Positions 25,097 through 33,711 of a DNA stretch of 64,000 nucleotides are shown here, piece after piece; the stretch's first letter is position 1, and each line of letters opens with the position of its first letter. A program made the translations under genes and the position numbers. The DNA is from Palsa-739 sp036512155. GTDB taxonomy: Bacteria > Actinomycetota > Thermoleophilia > Gaiellales > Gaiellaceae. Location: positions 15,790 through 79,789 of the forward strand of contig DATCBD010000055.1 in NCBI GenBank assembly GCA_036512155.1. Direction: 5' to 3'. Under the pieces are notes generated by a model. That model saw only the letters and a program-made list of their open reading frames with translations. It did no database searches and had not been told where the DNA came from.

Positions 25097-28042
25097 ATGA
25101 AGGGCATGGAGCGCAAGCTCGCCACCGTCCTTTTCGTCGACCTCGTCGACTCGACCGAGCGGCTCGCCGGCCGCGATCCGGAGGTCGTGCGGCGCCAAGT
25201 CACGCGCTTCTTCGACGAGGTCGCGCACTGCATCGTCACGCACGGCGGCACGGTGGAGAAGTTCGCCGGCGACGCGGTCATGGCCGCCTTCGGCATTCCG
25301 CTCGCGCACGAGGACGACGCCGAGCGCGCCGTGCGCGCCGGCCTCGCGACGCTCGCCAAGGTGCGGGAGCTCGACCTCCAGGCCCGCGTCGGAATCGAGT
25401 CCGGCGAGGTCGTCTCCGAGGACGGGCACGACTCGACCTTCGCCACCGGCGAGCCCGTCAACCTCGCAGCGCGCCTGCAGCAGGAGGCGAAGCCGGGCGA
25501 GATCCTCATCGGGCCGGGCACCGCCAGCCTCGTCCGCGGACGGGTGGAGCTCGAGCCGCTGGAGCCTCGCGACATCCGAGGCTTCGGACAGCCCGTCGTG
25601 GCGCACCGCGTCGTGTGCGCGATCGAGCTCGGCCGCCCGCTCCGCTCCCTCGCGGCGCCGCTCGTCGGGCGCGACTCGGAGCTCGAGCTACTCGAGAACA
25701 CCTTCGCGCGCACGGTTCGAGACAAGCGCGCGACGCTTCTCACCATCTACGGCGACCCGGGCGTGGGGAAGAGTCGCCTCGCGCGCGAGTTCGTCTCCGG
25801 GCTCGACCGCGCCAACGTGCTCTCCGGCCGGTGCCTGCCGTACGGGGAGGGGGTCACGTACTGGCCGCTCGCCGAGATGGTGAAGTCATCTGCCGGCATC
25901 ACCGACGACGACCCGCTCGACGAGGCGCAGCGGAAGATCCGTGAGTGCTGCGAGGACGAAGCCGTCGCCGACCTGCTCGGGCTCGCCGTCGGCGTGCTCG
26001 AAGCGGTCGAGGGCGAGCGCAGCCAGCAGGAGATCACGTGGGCGGCACGCGCGTGGGCGGAGCAGCTTGCCGCGGCGCAGCCGCTCGTGCTCGTCTTCGA
26101 GGACGTGCACTGGGGCGAGGAGCCGTTGCTCGAGCTGATCGAGCATCTTGCCGCCTGGGTGCGCGAGCAGCCGCTGCTCCTGCTCTGCATTGCGCGGCCG
26201 GAGCTGCTCGACGTTCGCCCGGCGTGGGGCGGCGGACGCGTGCGGTCGACGACGCTCGAGCTCGAGCCGCTTCAGCCCGAGGAGAGCGCCGAGCTCGTCG
26301 CCGCGCTCACCGCAGAGCTCGAGCTGCCGGTCGACATCGCGGCGGTGCTCGCGAAGAGCGAGGGCAACCCGCTGTTCGTCGAGGAGACGATCCGCATGCT
26401 TGCGGAGCGTCCGCGTGACGGCGCCGAGCGCATTCCGGACACGCTGCAGGCACTGATCGCCGCCCGCATCGACCGCCTGCCAGGCGCCGAGCGCGTGCTG
26501 CTCCAGCGCGCGGCCGCGATGGGACGCATCTTCATGGCGGGTGCCCTCGCACAGCTTTCGCCCGAGCTGGACGACGTGAGCGACCCGCTCGACGGCTTGA
26601 TCCTGCGCGACCTGATCGTGCGCGAGCCGCGCGCGACAATCAGCGGCGAGCAGGCGTACAAGTTCCGCCACGTGCTCATCCGCGAGGTGGCCTACGCCGG
26701 TCTCTCGAAAATGTCACGCGCAGAGCTGCACCGCGCGTTCGCCGGTTGGCTCAAGGAGCGCGCGGGGGACGAGCTCGTCGAGATCCGCGCGTTCCATCTC
26801 GACCAGGCTGCGCGACTCCTCGCAGAGCTCGACGGCTCTGCGCCGCCGGACCTGAGCGAGGAGGCTGCTTCGGCGCTGACGCACGCGGGACGGCGCGCGC
26901 TTTCGCGTGAGGCATTCCGGAGCGCCCGCAAACTGCTCTTGCGCGCTGCCGAGCTGGCGCCGACACTCGAGCGGCGCTACTTCGCCGGCCGGGCTGCGTG
27001 GCGGCTGGGGGACATGACGGCGGTGATCGTAGAGATGGAGGACGTCGCGGCGGTGGCGGCCTCGCACGGCGAGCGCCAGCTCCAAGGCCGGGCGCTGACC
27101 GCGCTGGCCGAAGCGGTGCTCAACCAGCGCGCCGACGCGATCGCCGCGCGAGAGCTCGCCGAGCAGGCGATCGCGGTGCTCGCGGACGAGCCGCCCGACA
27201 TCCGATTCGAGGCATTCCGCGCGGCGACGACCGTGGCGGCTTGGCTCAGCGACGGCGAGTCGTTCGAGCGCTGGGCGAAGCTCGCGCTCGAGGCGTCGCG
27301 CGCGGCCGAGCGCAAGGACCAGGAGGTGGCGATCACCATTGGTCTCGCCCAGACCTACATCCTGCGGCTCGAGCTCGACGAGGCAGAGCCGCTCGTCGAA
27401 CGCGTCGCCGAGCTCGCAGAGGAGAGCGGCAGCGTCGTCGGCCGAGCCGACGCGCTGCTCGCGCGCGGCACGTTGGAAAACTGGCGCGGCAACGAGGCCG
27501 TGGCCGAGGCCGCCTTCACGGGCGCGCGCGAGCTCTACCACGAGGTGGGAAACACGGCCGCCGAGTCGGCCATGTCGATGCAGATCGCCCGCTGCGCGAT
27601 GGTGCTCGGCGACTTCGCGCGCGCGGAGAAGCTGCTCGCGGACGCGGTGCGCACGATGAAGGGACTGAACGACCGCGCGAGGCTATGCGAGGCGCAGCGT
27701 TCGCTCGCCGAGGTCTACGTCCACGGCGGCAGGCTCGAGGAAGCGGAGCGCGTCGCGCTCGAAGCGCGCGAGTCGGTCGGCCCAGAGGACCGTGTCTCCA
27801 TCTCCACCACCAAGATCTCGCTCGCGGCGGTGCGCGCCGCGCAAGGCCGCGACGAGGAGGCGGAGCATCTGCTGCGCGAAAGCGTCGACGAGCTCGAGCG
27901 GCTGCAGATGCGCGCGATCGAGCGCTGGGCCCTCCGCCGGCTCGTCGCGTTCTATGCCGAGCGTGACCGCGAGGACGAGGCGATCGGCTACGAGGCGCGG
28001 CTCGCCGAGCTCTCGCCGAGCAGCACCGCGCGGATGGCCTGA
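25097..28042 (+). CDS. Class III nucleotidyl cyclase fused to AAA/NB-ARC-like ATPase and TPR region
   Basis: 981-residue multidomain regulator. Residues 1-175 are a class III adenylate/guanylate cyclase domain: metal Asps in LFVDLVDST (Asp-15) and FAGDAV (Asp-59), Lys-55 before it as purine-selecting residue, and the catalytic VNLAARL with Asn and Arg. Residues 185-450 form a P-loop ATPase (GDPGVGKSR at 219-227, Walker B-like LVLVFEDVHWG). The remaining 500 residues are helical Ala/Glu/Leu repeats of TPR kind. All cyclase catalytic residues look intact, so cAMP synthesis is plausible. No membrane span. ATG start; a second ATG three codons on is possible. Its 3' end overlaps the convergent gene by 55 bp. 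Confidence 0.92.
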   Translation: MKGMERKLATVLFVDLVDSTERLAGRDPEVVRRQVTRFFDEVAHCIVTHGGTVEKFAGDAVMAAFGIPLAHEDDAERAVRAGLATLAKVRELDLQARVGIESGEVVSEDGHDSTFATGEPVNLAARLQQEAKPGEILIGPGTASLVRGRVELEPLEPRDIRGFGQPVVAHRVVCAIELGRPLRSLAAPLVGRDSELELLENTFARTVRDKRATLLTIYGDPGVGKSRLAREFVSGLDRANVLSGRCLPYGEGVTYWPLAEMVKSSAGITDDDPLDEAQRKIRECCEDEAVADLLGLAVGVLEAVEGERSQQEITWAARAWAEQLAAAQPLVLVFEDVHWGEEPLLELIEHLAAWVREQPLLLLCIARPELLDVRPAWGGGRVRSTTLELEPLQPEESAELVAALTAELELPVDIAAVLAKSEGNPLFVEETIRMLAERPRDGAERIPDTLQALIAARIDRLPGAERVLLQRAAAMGRIFMAGALAQLSPELDDVSDPLDGLILRDLIVREPRATISGEQAYKFRHVLIREVAYAGLSKMSRAELHRAFAGWLKERAGDELVEIRAFHLDQAARLLAELDGSAPPDLSEEAASALTHAGRRALSREAFRSARKLLLRAAELAPTLERRYFAGRAAWRLGDMTAVIVEMEDVAAVAASHGERQLQGRALTALAEAVLNQRADAIAARELAEQAIAVLADEPPDIRFEAFRAATTVAAWLSDGESFERWAKLALEASRAAERKDQEVAITIGLAQTYILRLELDEAEPLVERVAELAEESGSVVGRADALLARGTLENWRGNEAVAEAAFTGARELYHEVGNTAAESAMSMQIARCAMVLGDFARAEKLLADAVRTMKGLNDRARLCEAQRSLAEVYVHGGRLEEAERVALEARESVGPEDRVSISTTKISLAAVRAAQGRDEEAEHLLRESVDELERLQMRAIERWALRRLVAFYAERDREDEAIGYEARLAELSPSSTARMA

Positions 28043-28824
28043 GTCGACTCGACGTCGGGCGACTCGCTGATCACTGTCGCAGGCCGCTCGAAGCGGGCGA
28101 GCGCGTCACGCAGCGGCTCCGCGCGCAACGTCCCTTCGCCGTACGGCAGATGCTTCGTCTCGTTTCGGTTCGCGTAGGCGATATCGCTGAAGTGGATGTG
28201 GAACGGTGCACCCGGTTCGAGCACGTCGTCGACCGCTTCGAGCGCGGCGGCGAACGGGTCGACGCCGACGAAGCCGCCGTCGCTCGTCGCGTGCATGTGC
28301 GCGAAGTCGAGCACGGGGCGGACCCAGCCGAGCTGCGACGCGATGAAGACGACGTCCTCGAGCGATCCGATCTCGCGCACGCGGCCCATCACCTCGACGC
28401 CGAACGGCACGGCGCGCCCCTTCTCCTCCAGCCGCGCGCGCAGCTCGCCCAGCTGTTCGACGATCGAGAGGAGCGCTTCCTCGCGCGTGCGGCCGAGCAG
28501 GAAGCCGGGATGGAACACGACGACCTCTGCGCCGCAGGCGGCGGCGATACCGGCCGAGTGGTCGAGCATGCCGATCGCCATGTTCAGCTTCTTGCCGCGT
28601 TCCGCGTGTCCCATGAAGCCCGCGAGCGGCGCATGGACGGAGAGCGCGACACCGGCGTCCCGCGCGAGCGCGCCGAGCCGCTCGGCGAACCCGTAGTCCA
28701 TCCAGAACTTCCCCTCGAAGTCGATCTCACAGGCGGTCAACCCGCGCGCCTGGAGCGCGTCGATCGCGGCCTCGGGGCTCTCGCGGGAGGGCATTCGTGC
28801 CGGTCCGAACTTGATTGCGCCCAT
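27988..28824 (-). CDS. TIM-barrel protein, AP endonuclease 2/sugar-phosphate isomerase family
   Basis: 278 residues. Endonuclease-IV-like TIM barrel: strands ending in ACEIDFEG, ALSVHAPLAGFMG, EVVVFHPGFLLG, VPFGVEVMGR, VRPVLDFAHMHA and FHIHFSDIAY. His and acidic ligands at the strand ends (HAP, FHPG, EVMG, DFAHMHA, HIHFSD) match the three-metal centre of Nfo-type enzymes, so it could be a DNA AP endonuclease or a sugar isomerase. ATG start at GAIKFGPARMPS. The antisense frame extending upstream (to 29559) is spurious. Confidence 0.82.
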   Translation of the reverse strand: MGAIKFGPARMPSRESPEAAIDALQARGLTACEIDFEGKFWMDYGFAERLGALARDAGVALSVHAPLAGFMGHAERGKKLNMAIGMLDHSAGIAAACGAEVVVFHPGFLLGRTREEALLSIVEQLGELRARLEEKGRAVPFGVEVMGRVREIGSLEDVVFIASQLGWVRPVLDFAHMHATSDGGFVGVDPFAAALEAVDDVLEPGAPFHIHFSDIAYANRNETKHLPYGEGTLRAEPLRDALARFERPATVISESPDVESTQAIRAVLLGESSASRAS

Positions 28825-28854
28825 TCCGTCCGACGCAGTTTCTACCTTTTCGGC

Positions 28855-29097
28855 ATGGCCAAGCACCCGTCGCGGATCGACCTTCTGGAGCTGGACATCG
28901 ACCTCCGGCTGGTCGACCTTTGGCGCGAGGCGTCCGACATCTCGGAGTGGAACCTCGACGTCGTGGCCGCGTTCCTCCGCGCCGCGTACGGCAAGGGTTA
29001 CTGCGACGCGCTCACCGAGGACGCTCCTGGCTCCCTTTGTCACGATCATGGCTATCGGGTGCCGGCCCGGCGCGTCACTGCAGGCGAGCAGCACTAG
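28855..29097 (+). CDS. Small conserved-looking protein, unknown function
   Basis: 80 residues from an ATG with no signal or membrane span. Helix-rich start SRIDLLELDIDLRLVDLWREA, then WNLDVVAAFLRAAYGKGYCDAL and a short tail with CHDHGYRVP (Cys/His). Length, composition and tight fit upstream of ccmE (21 bp) support it as real. No family assignment. It is divergent from the TIM-barrel gene with 30 bp between. Confidence 0.65.
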   Translation: MAKHPSRIDLLELDIDLRLVDLWREASDISEWNLDVVAAFLRAAYGKGYCDALTEDAPGSLCHDHGYRVPARRVTAGEQH

Positions 29098-29118
29098 CGC
29101 CCCGATACGATCCCGGGC

Positions 29119-29520
29119 GTGAAGCGGAGCCCTGCTCGCCTGGTGATCGCGCTCTCCGTGGCAGCCGTGCTCGCCGTCTTCATCCTGTACACGTCGATCG
29201 CGGGCGCGGGCACGCCGGAGATCGGTCCGAGCACCGTCGGCCAGCACGTCGGCGAGGACGTTCTCCTCGTCGGGACCGTCGTCGGACACGTCGGCGGCAA
29301 CGCGCACGCAGGCGGCATGCGCTTCCTGCTCAAGGACGACCACGGCGCCGCAGTTGCACGCACGCGCGTTCTCTACTCGGGCAGCGTCCCCGACCTGTTC
29401 CGGACGGGCCGGCAGATCGTCGTCGAAGGCACGCTCCGGAACGGAACGTTCGTCGCGAAGCCGGGATCGCTCGTGACGAAGTGCCCGTCGAAGTACACGC
29501 CTGCGAAGTCGAACGCCTAG
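29119..29520 (+). CDS. ccmE: Cytochrome c maturation protein CcmE, CxxxY variant
   Basis: Periplasmic-side haem chaperone of system I cytochrome c maturation. One N-terminal membrane anchor (LVIALSVAAVLAVFILYT), then the OB-fold beta barrel (VGQHVGEDVLLVGTVVGHV, RFLLKDDHGA, LFRTGRQIVVEGTL). Where most CcmE have a haem-binding HxxxY, here the sequence is VTKCPSKYTPA, giving CxxxY. Such Cys-type CcmE proteins are known from some sulfate reducers, archaea and actinobacteria. GTG start, 133 residues. Followed 59 bp later by ccmF. Confidence 0.9.
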   Translation: MKRSPARLVIALSVAAVLAVFILYTSIAGAGTPEIGPSTVGQHVGEDVLLVGTVVGHVGGNAHAGGMRFLLKDDHGAAVARTRVLYSGSVPDLFRTGRQIVVEGTLRNGTFVAKPGSLVTKCPSKYTPAKSNA

Positions 29521-29579
29521 AGGCAGGCCGCAGTGCTTCGAGGCGTACTCACTCCACAATCAACCTTGGACGCGTAGCG

Positions 29580-31532
29580 TTGGCGCTGCTCGGTCGCGCC
29601 GCACTCCTCCTCAGCTTCGGGCTCGTCGTGTACGCGCTCGTCGGCGGCTCGTTCGCGGCGTGGAAGCGGCGTCGCCGGCTCGCGCTTTCAGCGCAGAACG
29701 CGCTCGTCGCATCGTTCGTGACCACGCTCGTCGCCGCGATCGTGCTGTTGATCGCGCTCGGCCGGCGTGACCTCTCGTTCGTCTACGTCGCGCAACACAC
29801 GAGTCACTCGCTTCCGCTTGGCTACGCGCTCTCGGCGTTCTGGGGCGGGCAGGAGGGCTCGCTGCTGCTCTGGCTGCTCGTCCTCACCGGCTATGCGTCG
29901 CTCGCCGTCTTGCTGAATCGCCGCTCGCGCGAGCTGATCGCATGGACGGTCCCCGTGCTAGGCGGGATCGCCGTCTTCTTCGCCATGATGCTCTGCTTCG
30001 TCTCGAGCCCGTTCGCGACGGCGGCAGCTCCTGCGGACGGTGCCGGGATGGACCCGAGCCTGCAGAACCCGTACATGCTCGCGCACCCGCCGATGCTGTA
30101 CCTCGGCTACGTCGGGCTGACGATTCCGTTCGCGTTCGCGATGGGCGCGCTGCTGGCGCGGCGCACGGACGAACGCTGGATCGTCGCGACCCGCCGGTGG
30201 ACGCTCGCGGCCTGGACGTTCCTCGGCGTCGGCCAGCTGCTCGGCGCGCACTGGGCGTACGTCGAGATCGGCTGGGGCGGCTACTACGCGTGGGATCCGG
30301 TCGAGAACGCGGCGCTCATGCCGTGGCTCGCGGCTACCGCGTTCCTGCACTCGGTGATGATCCAGGAGAAGCGCGGCATGCTGAAGATCTGGAACGTGAC
30401 CCTCGTCTCGCTCGCGTTCTGTCTCTCAATCTTCGGGACGTTCCTCACGCGCTCCGGCGTCATCAACTCGATCCACTCGTTCTCGCAGAGCTCGCTCGGC
30501 GGCTGGTTCCTCGGCTTCCTGGCGGTCGTCATCGTGTTCTCCGTCGGGCTCATCTACCTGCGCCTGCCGCTGCTGCGTTCGAAGACGAAGCTCGAGTCGC
30601 TCGTCTCGCGCGAAGCGACGTTCCTCTACAACAACCTGTTGCTCGTCGCGCTCGCGCTCACGATCCTGTGGGGCGTCGTCTACCCGCTGCTGACGCAGGC
30701 GGTGAACGGCGAGACGCGCTCGGTCTCGAAGCCGTACTACGACTTCTTCCTGCACAGCTTCGGTCTCCCGCTCCTTCTGCTGATGGGGATCGGGCCTCTC
30801 GTCGCCTGGCGTCGCGCGTCGCTGCGCGCGCTCGGGAAGACGTTCGCGGTGCCGGCCGCGGTGTCGGTCGTGACCGGGGTCGTGCTCCTCGCCCTCGGCT
30901 TCGGGAGCTCGACGCCGGGCCTGCTGGCGTACACGTTCTCCGCGTTCGTCGCCGCGTCGATCGTGCTCGAGTTCGTCCGCGGACGCCGTGCCACTGGCTC
31001 GCTGCCGCGTCTCGTGGCGCGCAACCGACGCCGCTACGGCGGCTACATCGTCCACGCCGCGATCGTGCTGCTCGCAATCGGCATCGCGGGCTCGAGCGCG
31101 TACCAGACCATTCGCGAGCGTAGCCTCCAGCGCGGCCAGACGATGCAGGCCGCCGGCTACACGTTCAGGTACGAGTCGCTCGAGACGAGGCAGCTGCAGA
31201 ACGCGCAGCAGACGAGCGCCGTCATCGACGTCTCGCGCGGCGGCTCGCACGTGACGACGCTGCACCCGGGCAAGAGCTGGTTTCCGGTCGAGCAGTCGGC
31301 GTCGAACGACGTCTCGATCTATCACGACCCTCGCAGCCTCGGCGACGTGTACACCATCGCCGACGGCATCTCGAAGAACGGCACGCTCGACCTGAAGGTG
31401 CTCGTGAAGCCGCTCGTCAACCTCGTGTGGGCGGCCGGCTTCGTCTTCGTGTTCGGCTCCCTCGTCGCCATGTGGCCGGACGCGGTCGAGCAGCGCAAGC
31501 TCGCCGACCGGTACGCCGCAGTTCCGGTATGA
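29580..31532 (+). CDS. ccmF: Cytochrome c maturation protein CcmF
   Basis: Membrane haem lyase that joins haem to apocytochrome c. About 650 residues, around fifteen transmembrane segments. The haem-handling signature WGGYYAWDPVENA is present, as are conserved QEGSLLLW, AHPPMLYLGYVGL and the P-HIS region SIFGTFLTRSGV. The large periplasmic domain near the C-terminus (GYTFRYESLE and following) is also present. Start is uncertain: the first usable codon after ccmE in this frame is a TTG giving ALLGRAALLLSFG; no ATG exists there. The stop overlaps the next ATG. Confidence 0.93.
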   Translation: MALLGRAALLLSFGLVVYALVGGSFAAWKRRRRLALSAQNALVASFVTTLVAAIVLLIALGRRDLSFVYVAQHTSHSLPLGYALSAFWGGQEGSLLLWLLVLTGYASLAVLLNRRSRELIAWTVPVLGGIAVFFAMMLCFVSSPFATAAAPADGAGMDPSLQNPYMLAHPPMLYLGYVGLTIPFAFAMGALLARRTDERWIVATRRWTLAAWTFLGVGQLLGAHWAYVEIGWGGYYAWDPVENAALMPWLAATAFLHSVMIQEKRGMLKIWNVTLVSLAFCLSIFGTFLTRSGVINSIHSFSQSSLGGWFLGFLAVVIVFSVGLIYLRLPLLRSKTKLESLVSREATFLYNNLLLVALALTILWGVVYPLLTQAVNGETRSVSKPYYDFFLHSFGLPLLLLMGIGPLVAWRRASLRALGKTFAVPAAVSVVTGVVLLALGFGSSTPGLLAYTFSAFVAASIVLEFVRGRRATGSLPRLVARNRRRYGGYIVHAAIVLLAIGIAGSSAYQTIRERSLQRGQTMQAAGYTFRYESLETRQLQNAQQTSAVIDVSRGGSHVTTLHPGKSWFPVEQSASNDVSIYHDPRSLGDVYTIADGISKNGTLDLKVLVKPLVNLVWAAGFVFVFGSLVAMWPDAVEQRKLADRYAAVPV

Positions 31533-31855
31533 CCCTTGCGCTCGTGCTCGGCGGCATCCTCGCGGTGCTCGTCGTGGTCGCGGTCGCGCGGCCGTTCCTG
31601 CGCGAGCCGGCGCCGGAGAGCGATGTGCTCGACGAGCCGGGCGAGCTGGAGCGCCGTCGGCTCACGCTCAGCGAGGAGCGCGACCAGGCGCTCGCAGCGC
31701 TGAAAGAGCTCGAGTTCGACCATCGCACGGGCAAGGTTTCCGACGACGACTACCGCGTTCTCGTGGGGCCGCTTCGGCGGCGTGCGGCCGAGGCGTTACG
31801 TGCGCTGGAACCGCGGGCAGAAGCCCGTCATGCCCGCGTCGCACGACCGCGCTGA
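31529..31855 (+). CDS. CcmI-like c-type cytochrome biogenesis membrane protein
   Basis: 108 residues. One N-terminal membrane helix (LALVLGGILAVLVVVAVA), then a soluble helical segment with LSEERDQALAALKELEFDHRTGKVSDDDYRVL, the pattern found in CcmI and CcmH-associated proteins (an E-x-x-FD-x-x-GK-(I/V)-S/D-x-(D/E)-Y motif). It overlaps ccmF by 4 bp, so a role in holding apocytochromes for CcmF is inferred. The usual TPR part is missing. Confidence 0.75.
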   Translation: MTLALVLGGILAVLVVVAVARPFLREPAPESDVLDEPGELERRRLTLSEERDQALAALKELEFDHRTGKVSDDDYRVLVGPLRRRAAEALRALEPRAEARHARVARPR

Positions 31856-32456
31856 CCAGCCCACCCGGCGCGTCCCGCTGCCGCCCGACGAGACGGGACC
31901 GGTTCCCGTCTCGCTCGCCCGTGCGGAGCCGCGATGGTTCGGCGTGCCGCCGCCGCTCCTCCTGCTCGGGCTCGCGGTCTTCTCGTTCGCGCTCGCCGTC
32001 GCGCTCTTCGCCGGCGGGAGCTGGCCGGGCGGACTCATCCTGCTCGGGCTCGCGGCGCTGTTCACAGCGGCGTTCCTGGAGATTGCGCGCCGTCGGCCCT
32101 CGGACGCCGTCATCGGCGCTCGTTCCTGGGCAGGCCCGAGGCTGGAGCTCCTGCTTGCGCGGTCGAGAACGGTGGCGGATGCACAGCGCCTGCGCGGCGA
32201 CCAGGCGGTGATCGAGGCCGAGCGCCAGGCGGCGCTCCTGCGCCTCGGCGAGGCCGTCCAGAGTGAGGACGCGGCCACGGCTGCGACGGCGCGGGAGCGG
32301 CTGGCAGAGCTCGACCGGGCCGAGGAAGCGCTGCACGGCCGCCTGGCGGCTCGGCTCGCTCAGGGGGATGAGCGCGTGCGGCGCGTCCGGATGTCCATCC
32401 AGCAGACCGTGATCGTCCGGCCTTCGGACGACGATTCGCACCGACCAGCAGCGTAG
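31830..32456 (+). CDS. Two-helix membrane protein with coiled-coil tail
   Basis: 208 residues from an ATG that starts 26 bp before the previous stop. Pro-rich N-terminus, two hydrophobic helices around residues 38-75 (PPLLLLGLAVFSFALAVALF and GGLILLGLAALFTAAFLEI), then a long Ala/Glu/Arg helix (residues 95-185) probably forming a coiled coil on the cytosolic side. Unknown family. Co-directional with the ccm genes; function not inferable. Confidence 0.6.
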   Translation: MPASHDRADQPTRRVPLPPDETGPVPVSLARAEPRWFGVPPPLLLLGLAVFSFALAVALFAGGSWPGGLILLGLAALFTAAFLEIARRRPSDAVIGARSWAGPRLELLLARSRTVADAQRLRGDQAVIEAERQAALLRLGEAVQSEDAATAATARERLAELDRAEEALHGRLAARLAQGDERVRRVRMSIQQTVIVRPSDDDSHRPAA

Positions 32457-32508
32457 AGTTCGGTGACCGGGCAGGGACGCGGGGCGTCCTGACGAAACCC
32501 GTCTTTTG

Positions 32509-33708
32509 ATGGCCAGACGCCTCGGTGTCCTCCTCATCCTCGGATTCGCTCTCGTAGCCGCGCCGGCCTTCGGCGGAGACAACCTCGGGCAGCAGAAGGC
32601 GAGCCTCGACGCGAAGCTCGCATCGGTGCAGGCGAAGATCGCGGCTGCACGCACGCGGGAGTCAGCCCTGAACACGCAGATCGGCAGCCTGACGTCGCAG
32701 ATCCAGACGCTCGAGACGCGCGTCGGCGGCGTCTCCTCGAAGTTATCCTCGCTGCGCGCCGACCTCGCGCTGCACCAGCGACGTCTGAGCACGCTCAACC
32801 GCCTGTACCAGGTGCAGACGTCGCGCTTCAGCGACCTGCGGCACGAGTACTCGCTCGCGGTCATCCGGCTCGACAACCGTCTCGTGTCCATCTACAAGCA
32901 GTCGGAGCCCGGAACGATCGATCTCATCCTGCAGGCGAAGAGCTTCCAGGACGTGCTCGACGAGCTCAACTATCTCGGACTGCTCGCGAAGGCGGACAAC
33001 ACGATCGCGACACAGGTGCAGACCGCAAAGACCCAGGTCGCGGCGGCGCGCAAGAAGACGGTTGCGGTCCGGCAGACCGTTGAGAACGAGGCGAACAAGA
33101 TCAACGCGTACGTCCAGCAGGAGGCGTTCCTACGCAGCTCGCTGCTCGCGAACCAGGGCAAGCTCACGGGCGCGAAGGCGGGCAAGTCGCACGCGCTCCT
33201 GGAGACGAAGGCGCAGGAAGAGGAGGCGCAGCGGGAATCGGATGCGATCCAGGCGGCGAGCGCTGCGATCGAGGCGAAGATCCGTGCCGCCACAGCAGCG
33301 CCCGGCGACAATCCGAGTGGGACGGTCGCGACGCCGAGCGCGGCGGGTCTCATCTGGCCCGTGCAAGGTCCGATCACGAGCCCGTTCGGCCCGCGCTGGG
33401 GCGGCTTCCACCCGGGCATCGACATTGGCGTCCCGGAAGGCACGCCGATCCACGCCGCCGCGGCCGGCACGGTCATCTACTGCGGCTGGGAGAGCGGCTA
33501 CGGCAACCTCGTCGTCATCGACCACCACAACGGCCTCGCGACCGCGTACGGGCATCAATCGAAGATCGAAGTGAGCTGTAACGAGAACGTCGCGCAGGGC
33601 CAGGTGATCGGGCTCTCCGGCTGCACCGGCTTCTGCACCGGCCCGCACGTCCACTTCGAGGTGCGCGTGAACGGCACGCCCGTCGATCCTCTCGGCTACT
33701 TGCCGTAA
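32509..33708 (+). CDS. Secreted M23 (LytM-type) peptidase with N-terminal coiled coil
   Basis: Envelope protein resembling EnvC/NlpD-type murein hydrolase factors. Signal peptide (RRLGVLLILGFALVAAPAFG), then roughly 200 residues of coiled coil (LASVQAKIAAARTRESALN and onward), a short linker, and a C-terminal M23 domain: GPRWGGFHPGIDIGVPEG supplies the HxxxD metal pair and GPHVHFEVRVNG the HxH. Metal ligands appear complete, so it may be catalytically active. 399 residues. ATG start; a TTG one codon earlier is possible. Confidence 0.92.
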   Translation: MARRLGVLLILGFALVAAPAFGGDNLGQQKASLDAKLASVQAKIAAARTRESALNTQIGSLTSQIQTLETRVGGVSSKLSSLRADLALHQRRLSTLNRLYQVQTSRFSDLRHEYSLAVIRLDNRLVSIYKQSEPGTIDLILQAKSFQDVLDELNYLGLLAKADNTIATQVQTAKTQVAAARKKTVAVRQTVENEANKINAYVQQEAFLRSSLLANQGKLTGAKAGKSHALLETKAQEEEAQRESDAIQAASAAIEAKIRAATAAPGDNPSGTVATPSAAGLIWPVQGPITSPFGPRWGGFHPGIDIGVPEGTPIHAAAAGTVIYCGWESGYGNLVVIDHHNGLATAYGHQSKIEVSCNENVAQGQVIGLSGCTGFCTGPHVHFEVRVNGTPVDPLGYLP

Positions 33709-33711
33709 CCC

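Noticed and set aside
28815..29579. Upstream extension of the ccmF frame
   Set aside because: The frame is open back to 28815 but crosses the small hypothetical gene and ccmE, and the translation is basic and repetitive.
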